DNA of 64,000 nt from JAAXHH01 sp965248395 (lineage in GTDB: Bacteria; JAAXHH01). Below, piece after piece: positions 1 to 8,300 of the stretch. The stretch spans positions 434,001 to 498,000 of the forward strand of contig OZ252103.1 in assembly GCA_965248395.1 (NCBI GenBank). Reading direction: 5' to 3'. The notes under the pieces are model-generated. The model was given only the letters and a program-made list of their open reading frames with translations, made no database searches and had not been told where the DNA came from. Made by a program: the position numbers and the translations under genes. Position 1 is the stretch's first letter. The number at the start of each line of letters is the position of its first letter.

Positions 1-712
1 TCTCCAGAACGTAGGAGACCAGCCGGATGACCGCGAAGGCGCCGACGAGCAGGTAGAGCAGCGTGAACCCGTCCTCGGCTGTTCCCTGGCCCCCACCGAC
101 AAGTACACCGTCGATGATGTGCTTCATGATGTAGGGTGGTCCGAGCTCGGCCAGGGTATATACAAACGACAACAGGACCATCAGGGCGACCCGGGTCCTG
201 AAGGGGAACATGTAGCCCATGACGCGCTTGAGCATCGCCAGGCGTTTCGTGCACGCGGAACAGATGCCGTTCGCTTCGGGCAGGAGGCGTCCGCACTTGT
301 CGCACCTTGTCCTGTCGACCTCGCTCTCCATTTCGACCGGTTTTTCTTTTATCAGTTGGTCGATACCCCGGACGATCTGGGCGAACTTGGCGCGCTGCGT
401 GGGCGTATAGTGCAGGAATTCGACCTGCTCGGTCCCGATTTCCACGTTCAGCCGAACGGCGCCCACCAGCTCTTCGACGGACGCGCCACGGGCTTCTTTC
501 AGTTCAATCGTCTCGGCGCCGTTCGGGCTGCCCGGATCGAAACGCATCAGGCGCTGATCGGTCACAACGAGCCAGCGTTCTTCGAAAAGCAAGTCCTCTG
601 ACAGGTCGCTTGCGACCGTGATGACAACGTTCTCTCCGTCCCGCAGCGTGTTCCGGCACCGGTCGGCCAGCCCGTCGGGCATTTTTTCTTCGTAAGTCGT
701 GGTTTCCGTCAT
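1..712 (-). CDS. ABC exporter half-transporter, PH-like/zinc-ribbon N-terminus (partial)
   Basis: Only the first 237 codons lie in the window; the gene runs off the left edge. I translated it from the ATG at 712. Residues about 20-115 look like a bacterial PH-like fold (a stretch reading WLVVTDQRLM), followed by a small zinc ribbon with Cys at about 137, 140, 151 and 154, then the first transmembrane helices of an ABC exporter membrane domain. The downstream neighbour on the same DNA (828-3029) has exactly the same order of domains, so the two probably form a heterodimeric exporter in the inner membrane. The ATP-binding domain would lie outside the window. The substrate is unknown. Assignment to the exporter family is by similarity to its complete partner and is fairly safe. 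Confidence 0.8.
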   Translation of the reverse strand, partial: MTETTTYEEKMPDGLADRCRNTLRDGENVVITVASDLSEDLLFEERWLVVTDQRLMRFDPGSPNGAETIELKEARGASVEELVGAVRLNVEIGTEQVEFLHYTPTQRAKFAQIVRGIDQLIKEKPVEMESEVDRTRCDKCGRLLPEANGICSACTKRLAMLKRVMGYMFPFRTRVALMVLLSFVYTLAELGPPYIMKHIIDGVLVGGGQGTAEDGFTLLYLLVGAFAVIRLVSYVLE

Positions 713-827
713 CCTTCAGCGTCCGTTCCTATTATCATACAGCGTCTGTTCCGGTCATCGATCTTCTGGGTTCCGCGGCCGGTGGCCAGGGACCGTCCAT
801 CCCCGGCTTGGGATTAGTCTTCCGTGC

Positions 828-3029
828 TCACGCCACCTCAATGATTTCGGCAGTGGCTTTCTGCAGGTGCACCAGGTGGTGAAAGTGTCCGCGCTTGTCG
901 ACCAGTTCCCCGTGGGTGCCCACCTCGACGACGCGTCCCTGGTCGAGCACCACCAGGCGGTCGGCGTCCCGCAACGTGGAAAGCCGGTGGGCGATGGCGA
1001 TCGTCGTGCGCCCCTCGATCAGCCTGGCTATGGCCTCCTGGAGCTGCTTCTCCGTCTGGGCGTCCACCGAAGAGGTCGCCTCGTCCAGGATCAGGATGCG
1101 GGGATCGTGCAGAATCGCCCGGGCAATGGATACACGCTGCTTCTCGCCCCCCGACAGGCCGGTACCTTTTTCGCCGAGAATGGTATCGTAGCCGTCCGGC
1201 TTGGTGAGTATGAAATGATGGGCGTTGGCTGCCCTGGCCGCCTCCATGATCTCGTCGAAGGTCGCCTCCGGCCTGCCGTAGGAGATGTTCTCCCGTATCG
1301 TCCCGTTGAACAGGATCGGTTCCTGCATCACCACGCCGATATGGCGGCGCAGGTCTTCGAGCCGGATGTCGCGGATGTCGACACCGTCCAGCTTTATCAC
1401 GCCGTAGTCCACGTCGTAGAAACGGCAGATGAGATTGACCGTAGTGCTCTTGCCGGCGCCGGACTTGCCGACCAGGCCGATCATCTCGCCGGACTCGATG
1501 TGTATGTCGATGTCCTTGAGCACCGGCAACGCGGCGTCGTAGCCGAACGTCACGCGCTCGAAGACGATGTCGCCCCGCGTGTGCGGCATTGGCGCTGCGT
1601 CCTCGTCGTCATAGGCCTCCGGCGGGGTATCGATGATCTCGAATATGCGCTCGGCGGCGCTCATCGCCCGGGTCATCCAGCTGTTTACACGGCCCAGCCA
1701 GCGCAGCGGTCCGTAGAACATGTGGAGGTAGAAATAGAACAGCATCAGCTCGCCCATCGTCAGTTCCTGGCCGAGGACCTGCTGACCGCCGACGAGCCAG
1801 ACCACGATAAAACCCAGGAAATTAAGCAGGCCCATGGTGGAGAAGTAGCTAATCCACTGTTTTTCGGTCCAGTACTCGAGTTCGAACATGGATCTCGCGT
1901 TGCGTTTGAACCGGTCGACTTCCCTGGATTCCTGCGCGAAGGCCTTGACGATGCGTATGCCCGAAAGCGATTCCTGTATATGCGTATAGAAGCCTTCCCA
2001 ACGGCGCCAGAGCCGCGTGTAGTACACTCTCAGGCGCTTGTACAGGACCTTGCCCCAGATAACGATAAGCGGTACGGGGATGAGAATGTAGAGCGTCAGG
2101 ACCCAGTTGGTATAGAGCAGCATGGCGATGATGCCGACCGTCGTCAGCCACCTGAGCACGAGAAAAGGCAGTCCGTCCACCAGGAAGCTGCGCACGTTGC
2201 GGGTGTCGAAGGTCACCCGCGAAAGCAGACCGCCGGTCTTCTGCTTGTCGTGAAACCCCAGTGACAGGAATTCAAGGTGCCGGTACACCTGTCCCCGCAT
2301 GTCCGCCACCACGCGGGCGCCCAGCCAGGCTGTCAGCCAGCCGTTCACCATTTCGCCGAGCCAGCGAATGATCAGCAGACCGGCCATTATGGCGACGTAC
2401 CAGAACAACACGTCCCGGTCCTTGTTGGCGAAGGCGTCGTCGATGATCAGTTGGGTGATCTTGGGCGGGAGCAGTTCCGCCAAGCTGAGCACCGAAAACA
2501 GCGCCACCATGACGATAACCTTGGTCCGGTGTGCCTTCAGGTAGGAACATATCCGCTTGAGCATGCCCCATTTGCTGACGCAGGCAGGGCACAGTCCGTC
2601 CTTTACCGGCAGTCGCCGGCCGCAGGTTTCGCAGACCACGCGGGGGAAGTCGGTTTTGACGAGGAACGGCCGGTTTTCGATATGCTGTTCGATACCGCGA
2701 TGGGCTTCGTTAAACCGGTCCATGCGGCTCTGGGAATACCTGATCAGGGGAATGGTGTCTTTGGCCGTGGAGACTTCGATGCATGAACCACCGACCAGGG
2801 GTTCCACCGCGACCCGGGTCAGTTTCTCCAGCGGGACGGCGATATCGTTGCCGCTGCCGTTGAGGCCCAAGGACATTACGCGGCGGTCGGTGACGATCAG
2901 CCAGGAGGGAACGAACCGTCCTTCCGCGTCCATATCGGATTCCACCGCGATACGGATTTCTTCATTCGGGTCCAGTACAGGACCGAGCTTCCTGTGAATC
3001 TGATCCGGCAGGGATTCGGACAACGGCAT
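828..3029 (-). CDS. ABC exporter, fused permease/ATPase with PH-like and zinc-ribbon N-terminus
   Basis: This 733-residue protein carries a complete ABC exporter: a six-helix membrane domain (about 165-455) and a nucleotide-binding domain (about 480-725) with Walker A GKSGAGKST, signature LSGGEKQR and Walker B ILILDEATSS. The family uses ATP to move lipids, peptides or drugs out of the cytoplasm. What is unusual is the 150-residue N-terminal extension: a PH-like domain (WLIVTDRRVM) and a zinc ribbon with Cys 133, 136, 147 and 150. The ATG at 3029 has a GAAGGAAG ribosome site just upstream. It is the first gene of the pair; the next starts 115 bp downstream at 712. The extension may sense a lipid or protein partner, but that is inference. 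The family assignment is firm; the substrate is unknown. Confidence 0.93.
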   Translation of the reverse strand: MPLSESLPDQIHRKLGPVLDPNEEIRIAVESDMDAEGRFVPSWLIVTDRRVMSLGLNGSGNDIAVPLEKLTRVAVEPLVGGSCIEVSTAKDTIPLIRYSQSRMDRFNEAHRGIEQHIENRPFLVKTDFPRVVCETCGRRLPVKDGLCPACVSKWGMLKRICSYLKAHRTKVIVMVALFSVLSLAELLPPKITQLIIDDAFANKDRDVLFWYVAIMAGLLIIRWLGEMVNGWLTAWLGARVVADMRGQVYRHLEFLSLGFHDKQKTGGLLSRVTFDTRNVRSFLVDGLPFLVLRWLTTVGIIAMLLYTNWVLTLYILIPVPLIVIWGKVLYKRLRVYYTRLWRRWEGFYTHIQESLSGIRIVKAFAQESREVDRFKRNARSMFELEYWTEKQWISYFSTMGLLNFLGFIVVWLVGGQQVLGQELTMGELMLFYFYLHMFYGPLRWLGRVNSWMTRAMSAAERIFEIIDTPPEAYDDEDAAPMPHTRGDIVFERVTFGYDAALPVLKDIDIHIESGEMIGLVGKSGAGKSTTVNLICRFYDVDYGVIKLDGVDIRDIRLEDLRRHIGVVMQEPILFNGTIRENISYGRPEATFDEIMEAARAANAHHFILTKPDGYDTILGEKGTGLSGGEKQRVSIARAILHDPRILILDEATSSVDAQTEKQLQEAIARLIEGRTTIAIAHRLSTLRDADRLVVLDQGRVVEVGTHGELVDKRGHFHHLVHLQKATAEIIEVA

Positions 3030-3362
3030 GGAACTTCCTTCGGGACCTTGTCGCGGGGAACGCCGTTTGGATTAGCGAACGGTACCGACTATATATCAAT
3101 CTTGCGGATGCACTCTTTGCGCGGTCTGAGCATGGTCCTCTGGTCGGTCATCTTCCGGCCCGCATCAGTCCGCGATTTTACCGGTATTTCACACGAAAGT
3201 CAAGGAAAAGGTTGGGAATGCGCCTTCATCGAAACCCACCTTTTTCTCGACAGATCCGGCATCCGTCGAGCCGTTGAGCCGTCAGCAAAACCGTTGACGC
3301 CGCCGCACCGGCACATACATTGCAGAGAATAACCGCGGTATCTTCTTTCTTCAATTTCCTCC
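3030..3362. other. Intergenic region between divergent genes
   Basis: This 333-bp stretch separates the leftward ABC gene from the rightward kinase locus and so must hold both promoters. I see no convincing consensus promoter, RNA gene or coding region. Open frames across it lack start sites and family similarity. Confidence 0.5.
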
Positions 3363-3460
3363 ATGCAGATGACCCTTAATCCATCCGATCCGATCTCCGC
3401 GCAGATGACCCTGAATCCGTCCGATTCAATTTCCGCAAAGATGACCCTGACCCCGTCCCG
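3363..3460 (+). repeat. Three tandem 36-bp imperfect repeats
   Basis: Units begin at about 3363, 3399 and 3435; each contains the core CAGATGACCCTGAATCCGTC with a few changes, and the last unit is shortened. They run directly into the start codon of the kinase gene. The period is a multiple of three, so frames through it stay open. Confidence 0.8.
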
Positions 3461-3470
3461 CACACGATGA
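3363..3470 (+). CDS. Possible 35-codon leader ORF built of 12-codon repeats
   Basis: An ATG at 3363 opens a 35-codon frame that ends in TGA at 3468-3470, overlapping the kinase ATG (3467-3469) as ATGA. The peptide is three imperfect copies of a 12-residue unit, MTLNPSDSISAK-like. The kinase start has no visible Shine-Dalgarno site, so coupling through this small frame is attractive. Against it, the micro-ORF also lacks a good ribosome site, and the frame could be an accident of the DNA repeat. No known family. Confidence 0.3.
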   Translation: MQMTLNPSDPISAQMTLNPSDSISAKMTLTPSRTR

Positions 3471-4609
3471 ATACGCGCCGCCTCGAAACCCTGCTGTCCC
3501 GCTTCGCCGGCCTGTCCGTAATGGTAGTAGGCGATTTCTTCCTGGACAAGTACCTGGTCCTCGATCCGGACCTGGCCGAACCGTCTCTGGAAACCGGACT
3601 GGACGCCTACCAGGTCGTGGGCAGGCGTTGCATGCCCGGGGCCGCCGGCACGGTCATGGCCAACCTGCACGCGCTGGGCGTCGGAAGCCTGCACGCCCTC
3701 GGCTTCACCGGCGACGACGGGGAAGGATACGAACTCAGGCAGGGCCTGTCGGCCATGGGAGTCGATCTCGAAGGACTATTCCAGTCCCCGGACCGGTTCA
3801 CCCCTACCTACATCAAGCCCATGGACCGGGACCATGGCGGAGAGCGGGAGAGCAACCGCATCGACATCCAGAACCGCTCGCCCATGTCTCGGCAACTCGA
3901 GGAACGGATCATCGCGCTATTAAGGGAAAGGATGCCCGCCTTGGACGGCCTGGTCGTCCAGGACCAGGTGGGGCCGCGTAATTGCGGTGTTATTACAGAC
4001 AGGGTCAGGGAAGCGATCGGCGAACTGGGAGCCGCCCATCCCGACAAGGTCATCCTGGTGGATTCGAGGGAGCGTATAGGCGAGTTCCGCCACATCATGC
4101 GCAAGGCGAACCGGAACGAGGCCTTTCGGGCCGCGCAGACCCTGGGAACAGGTGAGAAGGGCAGAGACGGCCTGTCCACCCAAAAGGAGTGCCCCACTCC
4201 TGCCGGCCGGGAGGAACTGCATCCAACGACCGGCCGAGAAGAGCTGCCTCGAACAACCAGCCGGGAAAGTGCCGAAAGATGGGGCCGGGTGCTTTACGAG
4301 CGTGGTGGACTCTCTGAAGCTGGTGCGGCACGACCGGTTTTTGTCACGTTAGGTGCGGACGGCCTGTTGCTGATCGACGAGCATGGCTGCCGCCACGTGC
4401 CCGGCATACGCGTACCCGGTCCGGTGGACACGGTCGGGGCTGGGGACAGCGTTACGGCCGGGATCGTCTCCTCGCTATGCGCCGGCGCTACCCATGCCGA
4501 GGCCGGCATGATGGGCAATCTCGTGGCATCCATCACCGTCCGGCAACTGGGTGTCACCGGAACGGCCTCTCCGGGGCAGATGTTGGAAGGGTTAAAGGCA
4601 CTAAGTTGA
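3467..4609 (+). CDS. PfkB/RfaE-like carbohydrate kinase
   Basis: This 380-residue sugar kinase of the ribokinase (PfkB) superfamily opens with VMVVGDFFLDKYLV, typical of the ADP-heptose/RfaE-like branch, and carries the C-terminal PfkB signature DTVGAGDSVTAGI near residue 325, whose Asp is the catalytic base. It should transfer phosphate from ATP to a sugar in the cytoplasm; the exact sugar cannot be read from the sequence. Between the two halves (about residues 246-268) lies a low-complexity insert made of a repeated GREEL unit, which is not part of the normal fold. The start is the ATG that overlaps the upstream micro-ORF. It appears to be monocistronic, followed by a convergent gene. Family assignment is strong. 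Confidence 0.88.
   Translation: MNTRRLETLLSRFAGLSVMVVGDFFLDKYLVLDPDLAEPSLETGLDAYQVVGRRCMPGAAGTVMANLHALGVGSLHALGFTGDDGEGYELRQGLSAMGVDLEGLFQSPDRFTPTYIKPMDRDHGGERESNRIDIQNRSPMSRQLEERIIALLRERMPALDGLVVQDQVGPRNCGVITDRVREAIGELGAAHPDKVILVDSRERIGEFRHIMRKANRNEAFRAAQTLGTGEKGRDGLSTQKECPTPAGREELHPTTGREELPRTTSRESAERWGRVLYERGGLSEAGAARPVFVTLGADGLLLIDEHGCRHVPGIRVPGPVDTVGAGDSVTAGIVSSLCAGATHAEAGMMGNLVASITVRQLGVTGTASPGQMLEGLKALS
4202..4270 (+). repeat. 27-bp tandem repeat inside the kinase gene
   Basis: Two full units (4202-4228, 4229-4255) and a partial third (4256-4270) share the core ACCGGCCGAGAAGAGCTGC with changes. In frame they encode repeated GREEL/TT blocks, forming a low-complexity insert in the kinase. 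The length is a multiple of three, so the reading frame is kept. Confidence 0.75.
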
Positions 4610-4624
4610 AGGCATCACCTTCAA
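4606..4624 (+). terminator. Possible weak stem-loop terminator
   Basis: A perfect 7-bp inverted repeat, TTGAAGG and CCTTCAA with a 5-base loop, overlaps the end of the kinase gene and lies between convergent genes. There is no T-run after it, so intrinsic termination is doubtful. Confidence 0.3.
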
Positions 4625-4645
4625 TTGCCGTGATACCGTGAAAGT

Positions 4646-5281
4646 CTAACGAGGCTCTATCTTCCAAAGGTTAAAAACAACAGACACCGCAACCGGCATC
4701 CACTGAACTTTTTCGTCCGTGAAGGCGCGAATGTATCGAACATCCAAAGCTATGCCGACCGTGGACGTTATGGGTACATGAACTCCTCCGCCAAAGAGGA
4801 TACTGAACGCAGACTCGGTATTGAATGCAGTAAACTTCTTACTGAAAACGGTGCTGTAGTACCGATCAATCACCTTGGAAAAACCAATGCTATTCAGCCC
4901 ATAGACACTTATTGGGGAAGTGGAGGTTCGGTACATCAATCCAAAGTTGGCGCCTTCCAGCCATACTTTGGCCTCTACGTTCGGCCCGAGATTCTGCAGA
5001 ACTGCGTCGTCCAGTCGATTCCTATCGTGTTGACCAGGCTCTACAGGCAGGAGATTGTCGTAGAGATCCGCTGCAAGATGAATGGATTTGAAGATACGTA
5101 CTGAAACCCCTGCGAGGAACGTAGATCCCCTTGACTTCCCGTTAGCGTACCCACCCACGGGGATGCTGATCCCTCCACCCAGCTTGATGGACAGGCGTCG
5201 TTCCTGCTCTTGTGCGAAACCGTTGGTGTTTGACGATAGTGAAATCAGGGCGGCTAACAAGCTGATGGCGATCTTTTTCAT
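4646..5281 (-). CDS. Outer-membrane beta-barrel protein
   Basis: The product is 211 residues from the ATG at 5281. That start is preferred because it opens a typical Sec signal peptide (MKKIAISLLAALISLSS, cleavage near AQE); a start nine codons upstream would bury it. The mature part is rich in alternating hydrophobic/polar stretches with aromatic residues, has a glycine-rich first strand (KLGGGISIPVGGYA), and ends in a hydrophobic strand. This is the pattern of small 8-stranded outer-membrane barrels. Role unknown: such proteins may anchor, adhere or form small pores. It converges on the kinase gene and is flanked by lhr on the same strand with only a short gap. Confidence 0.7.
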   Translation of the reverse strand: MKKIAISLLAALISLSSNTNGFAQEQERRLSIKLGGGISIPVGGYANGKSRGSTFLAGVSVRIFKSIHLAADLYDNLLPVEPGQHDRNRLDDAVLQNLGPNVEAKVWLEGANFGLMYRTSTSPISVYGLNSIGFSKVIDRYYSTVFSKKFTAFNTESAFSILFGGGVHVPITSTVGIALDVRYIRAFTDEKVQWMPVAVSVVFNLWKIEPR

Positions 5282-5344
5282 GCTTACCGCCTCATACAGG
5301 TCGTACAACCAATGAGAGCATGCTTTTCCATAATCAGAAGAAAA

Positions 5345-8300
5345 TCATGACTTGGACATACTGTTCAGTTTGCGTGTGGAACGGCCGCCCAGGTACGCCT
5401 TCAACTTTGGCGGGAAATCCCGTTTCACCAGTTCCTTGCGTAGCGCCCACTGATCTTCGGCCGCAATGGGCGATGCCTCCCGGATTTCGCCGCCCTCCAT
5501 GACCATGATGGGCTCACCATCCCGGTAGAGGATCCGGTTGTTCGTTATGCCGGGTACGCGCCGACCGGGCGTGATGATGCCAATGAGATTGAGCGGGTCC
5601 GCAGCGCTGATGGCGACGAGCGTGCCCTGCTTATCCTTCCGCCGGATGCTCCTCAACAGGGTTACGGCCTCGCCCAGCGCGTACTGTTCGCCCCAGACGC
5701 CGTTCACGAACCGGCCGCCCCGGATTTCACCCCGGGCCTCCATGCGCCGCAGGACCCGCACCAGGTCGCGCCACGGCGGGGATGCGTTCTCCCGCTCCGT
5801 GAGCCGGCGGAACACCACGCCGTAACGGGCAAGGGCGATGCGGGCGTAGGCCTCCAGATCCGCCTCCGAATCGCCGTCTACCGGCGTCGTGGTCAATCCC
5901 CACCGTCCCGCCGTGGACAGATCGAAGGGGTTCCTGCGGCCGCGCTGGTTTTCCTTGAGTCGCGTCGGCACCAGCAGGGCCCGCAGACCCGCGAAACTGT
6001 CCGACGTCGCCATCCCCGCCGAGACGAGCTCCGCCACGGCCTCCTCCGCATGCGTGCTCAGGATCCCGGACTGCGCGACGATGTCGTCGAAAAACAGTGC
6101 ACCTTGCCGGCCCATGACATCCGCCACCGTCTTCGCGTACGTGGACAGCGGGATCTCGTCGGGACCGGGAACGCCGCTCAACGCCATCCACAGCGACCGG
6201 TTCATGCGGTCCACGATGGCGATCGGCGTTGTCCGTATGGGCCCCACGGTCCTGGCCTGTTCGCCGTTCGTTTTGTGAGGGCGCAGCCGGCCCCAGGCGT
6301 ACTTACCAGCCAGGCACAGGTTATCTAGCCAGGCATAGTCGTAGTCTGTGATGCGCGCGGGCAGGATCTCGCTCTCCCAGGCCGCGGCCTGGGCTTCCAC
6401 GCCCTCCAGCATCCGAAGCACGGCGGTCACGGAGTCGGGGCCCTTCAGCCGGGCTTCGGGCACCAGGTGGTGCCAGGTGAAGAGGAACCGCATGAAGTCC
6501 GCGGGGGACACCGGCTGGATTTCCCGCCGCAGCTTGGTGATCGTAAAGCGGTGAATCCGGGCAAGCAGCCTGCGTTCGCACCATTCGAGCATATCAGTGC
6601 CCGGCGTGAACTGTCCCCTGAAGACAAACCCCTCGTTCTCCAGACTGATCAGCGCTTTTTCGATCTGCTCACCGGGCAGGTCAATGGATTCGGCTAGACC
6701 GGACACCGTGACCGGGCCCAGCGTCTCCAGTCTCCCGCGCAACAGCTCGACAAGCGCGGACTCCTCGTCGCCGACAGGGACGCTCTTCTCCAGGTTCAGT
6801 CGCACGTCGTCCGGTATCTCCGCCTCCGGTTCATATTGGGCAGACGGATGTACCCGCTCGAAATGGGGGCGGCGCTCCAGGGGCGCCCAGAGGCGCATGC
6901 CTCCGGCGGTAACGAGCGTGGCGGCGCGGCCGTCGGATTCCAGGACGGCAAAATAAGGCGTCCAGCTTCCGTGTTCGTCCCCGTCGCTCCCCTCCCTCTC
7001 CGTAACGTACCCCGCGACCACCAGGGCGTCGTGGAGTTCGTCGGGACTGCGCACCTCGGGCCACGCGTCCTTGCGGACTGTGGTGATGGCCTCAGGGTCC
7101 AGCCGCCCCAGATCCCCCGCCACGGACGGGTCGAGCCACCGGCGGTTCCGGACGGCGTTGGTCCGGCGCTCCTCTAGTGGCGCGTCATCGAGAAACGCGT
7201 AGGGACGGGCGTTGAGGATCTCCTCCGCCATGGGCGAAGGCTCGCGCAGGTCCCGGGCGTGAACGGTGATATCCCCCTTCTTCAATGTCTTCAGAATGGT
7301 TTCCAGCGATTCGATGTCCATGGCCTCGTGCAGGCAGTCGAGGATGGTCTGGCTGACGAGGGGATGGTCCGGCACTTCCCGGTCGCCTGCGATATTCTCC
7401 AGGCAGGCAATCTGGTCCGGGAACACGAGGGCGATCAGGTCCTCGGACACCGACCGCTGAATCTGCGGCGGCACCCGTTCTCCGCCCCGTCGACGGAGCA
7501 CGGCCAGGGCGATCGATGCGTTCCAGCGCCAGCGCACCTCGAACATGGGGGCGTCCAGCAGGGCCTGGACCAGCACCTCCCGGACCGTCGCGGCGTTGAG
7601 ATAGCGGAACACGTCATCCAGCGGAAAACTGTGGGTGGCGCCGAGGGACAGGATGATGGAATCCTCGTTCGCGGCGGCCTGCAGTTCGAAATTGAACGTC
7701 CGGCAGAATCGTTTGCGCAGGGCCAGTCCCCAGGCCCGGTTGACCCGGCTGCCGAAGGGGCTGTGGAGCACGAGGTGCATGTCTCCGGCCTCGTCGAAGA
7801 ACCGTTCCGCCACCAGGTCTGTCTGGGAGGGGACGACGCCGATGGCCGCCTTCGTGGCACCCAGGTATTCCGCGATCTGCGTTGCCGCCATGTGGGAGAC
7901 CCCGGTGGTCTCCATCAGCCAGTTCTCCGCCTCCCGCTTCCAGTCCGCGCCGAGTTTCCTTTCGCTGTCGCGTCCGCCTGCTGGCGCCGCGCCGTCGTCA
8001 TTCTCCTGAGTTCCGTTTCCCGGGTCCAACCGGCTGGACACTTCTTCCCGCAGCCGTGAGAGTGAGGAAGACAGTTCGGCCGTCCGCCCCGGCGCTTCGC
8101 CGAACCAGAAGGGCATGGTCGGCGGCAATCCCTGGGCGTCTTCGACCCGGATCTTGCCCTTCTCCACCCGCAGGATCCGCCACGAGTTGTTTCCCAGCTG
8201 AACGATATCCCCGGCCGTGCTCTCGATGGCGAAGTCCTCGTTCAGCGTGCCGACGAAGGTCTCGGTGGGTTCCATGATCACGTCGTAGTCGAACTGGTCC

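Noticed and set aside
699..2264. Long plus-strand open frame opposite the ABC gene
   Set aside because: It is antisense to a clear ABC exporter and is rich in the residues produced by the third codon position of GC-rich genes; no family likeness.
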